Shown here in pieces: positions 8,869 to 20,800 of a stretch of 64,000 nucleotides of DNA (positions within the stretch are counted from its first letter, which is position 1; every line of letters starts with the position of its first letter). The notes below the pieces were generated by a model. The model ran no database searches. It had not been told where the DNA came from and was given only the letters and a program-made list of their open reading frames with translations. The translations under genes and the position numbers were made by a program. Source of the DNA: Bacteroidaceae bacterium (GTDB lineage: Bacteria > Bacteroidota > Bacteroidia > Bacteroidales > Bacteroidaceae); assembly GCA_017936265.1 (NCBI GenBank), contig JAGBFX010000003.1, forward strand, positions 1 to 64,000. Direction: 5' to 3'.

Positions 8869-11800
8869 TTACTCTAAACTTGCAGTACCTCCGGCAAGTT
8901 CAATAGCACTCTTTATTGCTTCTGCTTCATCTTGACTCTTGTCCGACGCAACTACAACAGGAATTGTCTTGGTAATGGTATTGGCCTCTGTGAGCGACAT
9001 TCCGCATGACTCCTTAACAGCCTTTACCACATTGAGTCTGTTGGTTCCCACACTTGTAAGCACCACATTGAACTCACTCTTCTGCACGACTTTCTGCAGA
9101 TTTGAAGGTGCATTCAATGGTGCGTTGACCTGTGTAGAACCTCCAACGGCATCAATGGCGCTCTTGATAGCCTGTGCCTCAGACTCCGTCTTGTCGGTCG
9201 CTATCACTACCGGGGCACTTCCGCAAAGAGTATTGGCCTCGGTAAGAGTTAAGCCACAGACATCTCTCAACGCCTTTACCACATTTAATTTGCTTGCCCC
9301 CACGCCCAAAAGGACAACCTCGTATCCGCGTGTTTCATCTGCCTGAACCGGTTTTATCGAGGCATCGGCAAGAACGACAGCTCCGCCACCGGCTGTTACA
9401 ATGTCCTTCCTGAGAGCCTCAGCATCGGCACGTGTTGCGAAGCCGCCTGCTACCACTGGGGCGTTGTCGCACAAAGCCTTGGCTTCCACAAGCGTATAGC
9501 CGCAATGCTCACGCACAGCAGTGATTACACTTACCTTGTTGTCGCCGGCACTGGTCATGTACACCTCATAAGGGTTATTCTTCGCAACATAGCCGACCTC
9601 CTTGAGCATATCGTCGAACTTTGCACCAGAAGCGAAATTACCTTTGGCTACACAGTCTATTATAGCATCTATCGCGAGCTGCTTGTTTGCATCGCTAAAG
9701 CCGCGTCCTGCCTTCGCTTCGGTATTGAATCCCTCCAATGCCGCATCGCATGCAGTCTTGTTTCCGCCAAGCAGTACCATGTTGAAACGCTGGCCGGAAT
9801 AATTGCCCTTTGACCAGTCGGCAAGGAACTTGAGCGCAACATCAGCCGACTTGAAAATGATGCTAGGTGTCACATTCCTGTCAAGTTGCAGGTTCGATAT
9901 TGAAATCTTGTCAAGGTCGCCATGCATAATCAGATATAGACTCTGCAACTTCAGAGTCTGCATTTTACATGAATAGATATTTACAGAACCTGAAATCGTA
10001 AGCTCACCCAATTTGTTCGACGCCTCATCTATCGTCCACTGGCCTGGAGAAGAAACCCTCAGGTTCGTGACAACATTCTTCAAGGCAGCATCGAGCACGT
10101 TCTGGTTTATTGTTGTACCCTTGAGGTCAAGTGCTATTGCCTTGCTTCTGAATACCAGCGTGTCGAGCGGAACCGTTCCGTTTGACAGGATATATATACC
10201 CCTTACAGGTATAAGCATCTTGTCTATGGCATTTTCCGAAGCATCTACCCTTGTAACCGACGGCATATATTGCAGAACGACATTCAAGTCCACCACGCCC
10301 ATTCCTGCGCAGTCGAGTGACGTAACGTTCTTCAGGTCCTCGACATGCAGATACTCCTTATCAGGAGCATACTCCTTCTTGAGTGCATCGTAAAGTGTTG
10401 CACCCATTGCACGGCTCATCCTCAAATCATCATCCGTACGTGTCTCGTGCAAGCCGAACTCATCAAGCACCTCGTTGAAGCGTATACCCTTGGGCACATC
10501 ACCCCTGAAAGCATACGGCAACAGGATGTTGTTGGCCATCTGCTTCATCTCATCGGTAAGCTTGCTCACAGAACCGGTCGCTGTTGCGCTGTTGATGAGC
10601 GACAGCATTCCGTTCAGTTTCTGGTCAATCTCCTCGTTACCTGTCTCTACCCTCATTGTGAACTTGCAGTTCGGATTGTCATCAATCCACTTGTTTACCC
10701 ACAGGAGAGGCATATCCACAGTCGTGAAGACAAGTTCTATGGGCTGCTCATTGTTCTCGATAAGCAGTTTCTCCATCTCGCATGTGCTGATGCGTGCAGA
10801 ATGGAAAGTTATTGACTTTCCGCTGAACTTGAGCACATTGGCATAGCAACCCTGCAAATCAAGCTCACGGTTCTTGCTTAGCAGTGTAATAGTCTTAGGA
10901 GACATCTTTGCTGTTCTAGATTTCAGCACAAGAGGATTCGGTCCGAGGTCACTGCTTGCAATTAGGGCACCGCCTCTTGACATCAATGCCGCCATGTTGA
11001 GGATATTGTCATCAATGAACGAGTGGGAGAGGTTTATGCGTTCTGCACAACCCTCATACTTGGCGCTCAATGTCCTGAGTTCCGGGTTGTTCGACAGGTC
11101 GAGTACCTTGAGACCGTTGACAGGAATATCCACATTCTCCAATTCATTGCCTTTCGCATCCACAGTCTTCACATTCGGCATATATTTGAGTATGCCACCA
11201 AGATTGACAATCTCCATGTTAGCAGCCTCAAGAGCAGCAAGTTCTGCAATATTATAGGTGTGCAAAGCGCGATAGCCGAGGCTGTCGGGGCGGAGCTTAT
11301 CCTTCATATATTTGTAGAAGGTCTCGCCCATAGCCTTGCGTAACACAATATCATCCTTGCTCAGGCTCTCAAGATACCTGTCTTCATCCTCATCATAAAA
11401 GGCCAGTACTTCCATGCTTTGATAGTTTCTGACGACTATCATATATGTAGTGTGGATATTCTCCGGCCAATCTTTCCACTCATCCCATTTTGTAAACCAC
11501 TTGGAACTGAGCACACGTACTGCAACCTTGTCGCCGGTCCTGCGCTGCGGGACGCCCACGCCAAGGAATGTAATCTTGCACTGTTCGGGCTTTGTAAGAC
11601 CTATTCCAAAGAAAACATCCTTCACATCACAGCCCGATACGTTTATCTTTCTCAGTTCCTTATAGGAATCGGGGTAGTAACCGACCTCAACAGCCAACTC
11701 CGGGTTGTTCGACAAGTCAACCTCAATGAGTGATGTCCAGTTCTTCGACGCCTCGTTCCCGAGTTTGAAACCAGTGTTCAAAGAACAGTCATTAGCGTAG

Positions 11801-14800
11801 AGATACTCCAATGAGGTCGCCATTTCCGGCATCACAAAACTCTTGAGCTCCTTGTTGTGGGAAATATCCACCTTGCGCAGCCTTGTGTAGGCCGAGAGGT
11901 CAATTGTCTCAAGACCTGTGAAGGCATTCTTCGCGTTGAATGCAGTAAGACCGTTACCCGCGGGCATTGAGAAACCGGCTGCATCAATGCGGTTGTCACT
12001 TATGCTCAAGGTTGTAATGTAGTTCAGCTTGTCAAGGTGAAGTTCTGTCAGGCTGTTGCCCGAACAGTCAAGCTTGCTCAGGTACTTGCACGCAGCGGGA
12101 TAGAGGACATCGATATTGTTATTGCCGCATTCAAGGATGCTTAGCGACGGCATCATATCCACTGGCAATGCCGAGAGTCCATTGTTGTTGATATACAATA
12201 TCTCCATCGCGTTCTTCTCTCCTACAGTGAAGTTGTGTATCATGTTGTTGTTTGCATAGACACGCCTCAGTTTATGGAAACCGCTTATGTCAAGCGCTGT
12301 AAGTTCGTTATCATCAATGTAAAGGCTTGCAAGTTCCGGCATATAATAATCAAGATACTCTATTGACTTGATGCCAAGCCCTTCGGCATGCAGGGTTGTC
12401 TGTTCAAGTGCCCATACATCCAGTTCCTTGCCGGCTTCCTTGGCAAGTTCATTCAGTCTATTGTAAAGGTTCTTGTCCATCTTTTCCCTTGCAGCATCCT
12501 CGCTCTTCTTTATAGTAAAGCATACAACACAGTTTGGTGAATCCATGTCGTTTATTGTTGCTCCGCCGCTGCTTATGCCGAATGTCACCACATCATTGCG
12601 GACAACATTGTTCCTTGGCGTTGCTGCACCCTCCTTGACTTGATAACCAAGCCTTACATTCTCCTCCTTAATCCTGTAAGCCGCGCTGATATCCAGATTG
12701 CGTATATGGTTCATGCGGAGGTCAATCTCCTCAAGATTTATATTTTTAGACAAGTCAATCTCCTTGAGGTCACAGTCAACAGCATGCAAAACTTTCAGTT
12801 TGCTGCATTTTGAAACATTCAGATACTCAATACCTTTATGCTTTACAGTACCATTGTTCACCGCAGCCATTTTGTCAGCAGTTGAACCGCTCTTCTCGCG
12901 CATGTCAATCTTGAGGGTAACAAGTTCACTGTTTGAACCGAAATCAAGTTTATTGACATACCAGCGGTTCATGAGCACATAGTTAAGGTTAGGATTGCTC
13001 TCGAAGCTCAATGAAGGAGTATTCTTCCTGAACTCATTATGTGTAGAGGCCGCATTGTCATACAGATACAGGCTCCTGAGGTTAGGCATATTCTTCAACG
13101 CATCAAGAGAACTGATATAGACCTTCCTACCGTCTTTATACGTATAGATGTTGTCAAAGTCAAGGGTAAGGGTCGTTATCTTGTTCATCTCATCGATATG
13201 CATCTTGCCATCCTTGTCAGCATCATAGTACTTGAGGATGTATGCAAGCATTGCCTTGTCACCGATATGTACGAATTCCTCATTCTCAACCTCGGTATCG
13301 CCGAAAGTGAAGCTTACCACACTTTTTCCTCCTTCCCATACAGACTTCAAATCCACCTTTTCCGACATCACGACAGTGCGCTTGGCACTTGTCAGCGGGC
13401 GTGTGCCATATTGGTTTACAGTACTGCCGTTACCGGTTACAGCCGCAATGTTATAGCCGTCGCAGAAGCGCATCTTCACAGTGATTTTCTTTATACGTTT
13501 AAGGAAATCCAAAGGGTTGAATGTTTCCCAATCGCCGTTCATATACTTATAGGCATAGGTTGCCAAGCGTCCGCAGTTGGCTTCATTAAGGCCATACTTG
13601 TGAGGATGGTCGGCTGCATATATAAGACCGAGCTGCCACCTAGGCATTGCAGCATAGGCCTTATCACTTTTCTGTGGATAATAATTCATATAACCGGTAA
13701 GAATATAGCCATTCTCGGCAGCCAAGTCAAAATCGGCATTACCTTTGCCCAATTTATGATAATTATAGTAGTATTTTATCCACCTTTCGAAGTTCGCGGC
13801 AATGTGGGCATCGGATTGGTATGCATCCAATATATCTGTGAATACGCTGGTACCATCAATATCATCATAGCGATACCACTTTGTATTGTGTTTGGGGTTA
13901 TAGTAGTAGTCATATGTCGCATCGGACACAGTTGCCGCACTGTTGGTTATGCGGTTACGCAACCATTCGTAGCCCGGTTCGAATGTGACACCGGTAGATA
14001 TCTCGTTGCCTTCCATTGCACCGACATTGCACCTGTTGAACGGATAGCTGCAGAAATCATATTCCGGAGTCTTGTTATAGGTGATTGCAGCCTGTGAGTG
14101 CCAGAAGTTGAGAGCATAGTATGGATTGGTACTCCTTGAATCGCTGCCACTCATCTCAACATCCTCGACCTTACAGTAGAGTGAAGAATAATCGACAGGA
14201 CTGCCTTTAGAGTAGTTCTTGCGCCAGAGGTCCCAGCCGCCGCGTGACACAAAGTCCTGGAAGGTAGCAATGCCGTTGTATATGTAGTCTTTTGTATACA
14301 CAACCTCGGCAAAGCCCTGGGCATTGGACTTCAGTTCCTCCTTATACTCCTTTATACGCTGTTCGGCCTCGTTCTCGCCATACATCTCCCCTACCTCCTT
14401 ATAGTAGTTGTAGAGGTCGCGTATTGCCTGGTTCACCTGCTTGTCACCGGCCTTGGCGTCGCCTTCGGCAATGGCCTCGTCCATTTCGGCAAGCTGCTGC
14501 TCGTAGGCATCGACATCCTCCTTGGTCATGGCCATGATGCTCTTGTAGTTCTCCTCAATCATGTCCATGTAGCTGTCGAGCTGGGCACGGTTTATGCGTT
14601 TGATTTCGAAGCGGTAGGTTTTGTCCTTTATAAAGTTCTCACCGGGAACAGGTTTCTCAATTGTAACAGTGGCATACTTGAACTCCTTGCCCTCATCATC
14701 ATAGCCTTGCTCAACAATCTCAATGACAGGCAAATTATCGTACTTTGATACCTGACCCTTGCGGAGTCCCTGACGGGCGTCGGGAAGCACATACATTCCG

Positions 14801-17800
14801 GTAGCTTCATCGTACTCCTTTATGCTTGCCACAAACTCATGGTCGGGATTGTTCCAGTAGTCATCACGCACGTGCTGCTCCATGATAGACGGTTGGGTGG
14901 CATTCTCAAGAGTCTGTGTAAACTCGCTCTCGTTTGGCAGATAACCCACAACCTCTTTATTTATATCATTGCTGAGCTCTCCTGTACGGAAATAAACATA
15001 GCGCTCATCGGCAAATGGGCGGTGAACATCCTTGTAATTGGAGAGAGAATCCCTGTAAATCGGGTCAACCTCATCGCCATTGACAATCTCCTTGCAGGTA
15101 CCGCGCAGCTTTATGCGGTAGAGAGTGTTAGGTTCGAGTGAACCGGTAACAATCTCGTAGTTCTCCCTGTCGAATGTGGGGTTAGCATGTGTTACATATG
15201 TTGTAATTGCAGCGCGCTCATCATCGGTGGGGTCACTCTCATCGTACTTCTTCATCTCGAAGTTATTGTCAAGATGGAACACATACTTGCGTGTTATCTG
15301 GCTGCCGTCGCCACCCATTCCGTCCTCTCTCATGGTAGCGCCTTCATCCACAAGCGTGAGCACCTTGTCTATCTTCATGTTGGTAGTGAAGGTAGACTTT
15401 CCGTAGCATGACGCAAGAGACTTTGCACTCCAGCCCTTCTCGATATCTTCGTCACCAGGCTGAACGTCGCCGAAAATCTTGATATCATCGAGCGGATTAC
15501 CCATTTCGGGCACGCACACTTTACCTGCCTTCATTTCTATTGTCGAACTGAACTTGATGAGACCTCCAAGCACTGAACCCTTGGCACGCAGACGGCCATA
15601 GACCCATGTGGGGTTGGGGAAGCCACCCTGCAACAGAGCACCTATTGTCATGTCCACCAAAGGCACTTTGCCCTTGAATATCCAAAGGTCGAGCATAAGG
15701 CCAAGTTCACCCTTGAGCATTGCATATATCTGGCCGGTAGCGTAGAAACCGTTCTTTCCGCCGGCACGCGAGCCATCAGTACACTTCACACCCTCCTTAT
15801 ACTGCTTGAGGATAAGGTCAAAGCCAAGCATACCCTCTATATCGGCATAGCAGAACACCGCATTACATCCAATCTCGGCACCAAGAGCAGCACCAACCAT
15901 TATACCGCCGTTGATGTCGCCTGCAGGACCGCCCTTCATTGTCTGCTCACGTGCAGCGTCGAGCTTTCTCTTCAGACTTGCATCTACCTTGCCGTCGGCA
16001 CCCTTCATACCCAATGCCTCCTGTACCTTGTCGGGGAGTGCCGGCAGCTGGCCATTGCCCGGAAGCTCGTTACCGATACATAGATACATGTTGGCATATA
16101 CCTTTGCCCACAGGCCTACAGGCGAATTCCTGCCCACCTCAAAGTCGATGAACGTTACACGGCAACGCTTACTCTCATCTGGCTCGCCCACATAGAGGTG
16201 CCAGTATGTCTTGTCGAGCGAAGGATAGTTGCGTATCTCAAGTTCCATATTTATTGAAGCACCACAACCGGACTTCACATAGCCTTTGCTCTCGAGCTTG
16301 CCTGAAGAAGAACTTTCATTCTTCTTCTCACCCTGATTCTCACTGTCGGCACTCTTCTGGTCAAGAGCCTGAAGGTCCGATATCGGAGCCTTTACCTGGT
16401 ACTCATCGCCTGTGAACTTCTTGTACATGGCGGCAATATCGGTATCCACCGTTACCGACAGACGGAACATCTTGTGCTCTTTGTTCTTTGCCGCAAGTTT
16501 CTCCTTGAGTTCGGATGCATCCATTGCCTTCTTCTCATCCTCAGTGATGTCAGGCGTTGTGGTATCCTCGTAAAGAATTGTTACCTTGCCGTTGACAAGA
16601 CCACTCTCGGCATCGGCCGAAGCACAGAGCGCATGCACCTCGCCCTGCATTACCACACCCGGAACGCGGATGCCGTCCCTCTGTATATCAACCATGAGCA
16701 GAAGCGAGGCCTTACCGTTGATGAAATTGTCATCACCCACAGCAAGCCCGAGGCCAAACATACCGCCATAGGATTTGTATTTCGGCTTGACGCTCTTCTC
16801 GAGCGCATCTACCATATCATCACTGCCTGCAACTTCGGAAGCTGAAACCGAATAGTTTACAAAGAAGCCACCCGAGATTTCCTTGAGCGATACAGGCCCC
16901 AACGGCAGACCGACACCGAAACCGGCCTTCGCAAGGAAATATCCTGCATGGTAATACTCATCGTTCCGCTCCTCGGGGTCATCGAGTTTGAGCTCTTCCT
17001 CGCTCTTCTTTACCTTATAATATCCACCGGAGAGCTTAATATCGAAGAGACCCTTTACCGTCACATCAAGGTCGGCATCAAAGCCCGATTTCTCCTCTTC
17101 ATCAGAGACTTCAAGGTCGCCGACAACGGATACCATACCTGCGAACTGTCCTTCGACATGCAGTTTTTCGAATTTTACCTCTTTATATTTGATAGTAAGT
17201 TCTTCCCAGTCAATCTCGGACCATATTGTGAGCCCAACAGTTGCACCGAGACCGAACTTCTTGTTACCCATGACCACAATACCTCCTTCAATGCCGAGAC
17301 CGATGGTTCCGGCACCATCGCCCACCTTCATCGATATATTCTCGAGCACAAGAGGCATTCCGCCCCAGAAAGTACCTTCGTCACTTCCCGGGTCACCTGC
17401 TAAAGCCCATTTTCCTGTGTGGAAATTGGTATTTCCATCTGGGCTTGCCACACCCTTGCCGTTGTCCTTCTTATCATTACTTTTCTTGCCAGTGAGCAGA
17501 CTCTGGTCAAAGTTGGCGATACGCATGTTCTTGAACGGGATATCGGGCAAGTCAAAGTCGATATCCTCGAGGCATGTGATGCTTACCTTACCGTCGAGAC
17601 AGAGTTCGACAAGCGTCTGCTTACCCTTGGGCAATGTGTCGCAATAGATGACATTGAAGTAGGTGCTGTCCTTATTGAACTTTACTTTGGCGAGCATGAA
17701 GTCAAGACCCACCTCATCATCAATCTGCTGCATCTTGAAATTGACGGCAAGACCGTCCTTCTTTCCATGTGCAACTGACTGTATATCGGCCTTGTAACCG

Positions 17801-20800
17801 ATTTGTGCCTTTTCGGTAGTGTCCTTCTTGCACAATAGAGGAACCTCTATTCTACCGCTAAGACCTGAACTGCCGAAGCCGTTCTGCTTTATATTAAGGT
17901 ATATGTTGTCGAGTGTAATCTTCCAGCCACCGACTTTAGGTGTTCCGTAAGTGAACAGACTGTCGACAGAGGCCGTCATGGAGAAGCCCGAAGCATCGTA
18001 GATGACACTCTTTACAGCGACCTTCACGCGAGAATCATCCTCTGAATTAAGTTCAACAAAGTGAGGCAGTTTACAGCTGAGTTCCTCAAAGTAGAAGCCT
18101 TGCCACTCGTTGTATGCCTTCTCGCTCTTCCCCGGGTCGGCCGAGAGGCCTAACTTACCATCGTACTTATAGTTGTCGGGGAACTTTATGCCGGCTGGAG
18201 TCCTTTTCTTTGAACGGTCGAGGACTATACCCACAGAATCGCCCACTGCGCTGAATGTGAAGCCCGGGGCACTTGCCACCTGGAACGGGTCCATCTTGAC
18301 CGTCGCAAACCAGTCTTCTGCATCGGCGATGAAGGCAGTAAGTGTAATCTCGGGATGTACAGAGGGGTCAAGGGCAGCCTTGCCGTTGTCCTTTATAAGT
18401 TCGTCACTCGGCAGGTTCATGCTTATGCTTGCGCAAAGTTCGTGGAACTTGCCGTCCTTCCATGAGATGAAACAACCGTCAGTGGCCTTGCTGTAGTCCT
18501 GATTAGTAGGTGCATTGAATGTGAACGTGAAGTCCGATTCAGGGTCCTTGACCTTGAAGCTCTTTACCAGACCCAAAGAGCCGCTCTGCGGGAGGAAACT
18601 CTCGGGCGAGGTGCCGAGCTTACGCGCCGCGAATATGAGAATCTCGCTCTCTATGGCCTCGCACTCGGGGAGCACGAACTCGCCTATGAGGTCGAGGTTT
18701 GCACTCTCGGGCAGGAACTCCATCTGTGCCAACTGTATTGTCGCCGGACACTCCATATCCTTGTCCATCGGTACAGAAAGGCCGATAGGCAGAGTGACAA
18801 TTGCAGCCGAATCGACCTTGGCCAGCGTCTGCATGGCATTACCTACCACGTAGTTGTAGAATGCACCCACTCCACTCTCCTTAAGCAGTTCCTCTACCTT
18901 GGCCTCGGCATTGATTGAGTCACTCTTCTGCAGTTCCTTTACAAAATTCTCCTCAAAGAGGTCTAACGGTACATGTGCGCTCTTCTCGGTTATGGACTTT
19001 ACCCCGTTCTTTACCACGCGCTTTATTGAAGCATCGACATAAATGCTGTCGAACTCTACTGCTACACGCACAGGGACCTGCATCATGGTTGTGTGCACAT
19101 AACCCTTACCCTTAAAGCACTCGTAACCTTTATCCTTAAGCTCCTTATCCTTGGCATCTACCTTCTTGGCCTCGGTGAGCGTGAGACGGTACTCGCCTAT
19201 CCAAAGATCACGCAGTGCCGGCTGGAACACAGTGTCGCACACCGAGATACTGTCAACCTTATATACTGAAGGCTTATCCTCATCCTCAATTATCTTGCGC
19301 CATACAAGGGCCGTAATCTTGTTGTCGCCCTCTTTCATCTCTATTTCAAGAGGGTCGGGTTTCTCGGGCTTGACCGTGCCCAATGTATCGGCCTCGAAAA
19401 GCGGAGCACCGTAACTGTACATATCGTGTCCGCACAGGTCGTTCAGACGTGATGCCGAGAGTTTAAGTTTCTCATCGGGCTTCACTGTTATGATACTGTC
19501 GGGCTTGCTTATGAAGAAACGGTCATTATATGTAAGTCGCAGACCTACCTTCTGCTCCTTGCCTGTTACATTGAGCAGTGTGACCTCAAAGAGATTGCCC
19601 GGTTTCTCGAAGTATTCATCGGGCTCAGGTTTGAATGTCGCATCTTTCTTGGGAGCGACAGTCACGACCACCTCGGAAAAATCCATCTCCTTGGCGTTAA
19701 AATCCGATTTTCCGCCACCGAGCATCGCTCGTGCTTTGCGGTTCTTCTCATTGGCAGCAATCTTCTTGAGCGAATCGGCACTATATGCTACCACCTCTAT
19801 CTGGTTGAACGACTGCAGGTTCACTACCTTGCTGATGTCCGGGATATCGGCCTCGACAAAAGTGCCGTTGAGACGGGACTCGAAACATTTTATGCTGTCA
19901 GGCATGCCGCACAGGGCATTCAATTCCCCCGCAGTAAGTTTCTTTACCTCGTTGGGGCCAAGCGCTATCGCCTTGTCGTAACGCGGTTCCTTGAATACCG
20001 AGGTATAGTAAGAGCCGAACTCATCGAACAGGTACATGATATTCGGGAGCACATTGTATGTATTGGCTGTGTTGTTCTTCAGTTCAACCTCGAACAATGC
20101 AGCAGGGCTCTCGAAATATAGTTCACTCTTCGCCGGCATTGGGTCGAGCTTCGGTTTCACTGTCACCGTCACATCATCGAGACGCACCAACGGCGACACC
20201 TGATATCTCACATGTCCTTCTCCCATTATGAAATCGGAGAGTTTACCAACAGCTACCTGCTGGACAGCAGGCTTGAGAGCCGTAAAAGTGAGCTTGCTGA
20301 AAAGCTCGGGATCTATCGTGATATCCTTGTCTGCATTAAGGATATCATACTCCGCTTTTTCGGTTATATTGCCCTCCTGGTCGCTCTTTATTCTTGTAAA
20401 GCCCTTCCCCGCAAAATAGAGGTTTACCTGTTCATCATCAAGCTTTATTGTCTCGCCTGGCTTGATGACCACACGTTTAAGTTCCTTGTCCTTGTATGAG
20501 TTCGAAAGATATGTGATACCGTCATCATCGTTGAACTCATACATTACCATTGGCACCAGCACTGCACTCATGTCGCCTGTATTGCTCAAAGAGACCTCGA
20601 ACAGCTGTTCGGGTTTTGTGAAGTATGCCCTTGCATTGTAAGGCATAGGGTTCATCTTGAGGCTTATCGAGACATCAAGGTCGGTAAGAACGACATCTTC
20701 ATCGGCCCAGAAGTCAAAGGATTGATTGGCGACAAGAATCCTCTTCATCCTATCCTCGGCATCGGCGGGAACAGCACGCGCACTGTCGGCATTGATAAGG

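Noticed and set aside
13039-14097. 352-residue frame opposite the giant gene
   Set aside because: It is antisense to a region coding for the EF-hand and LRR start of the giant protein. It is a compositional shadow.
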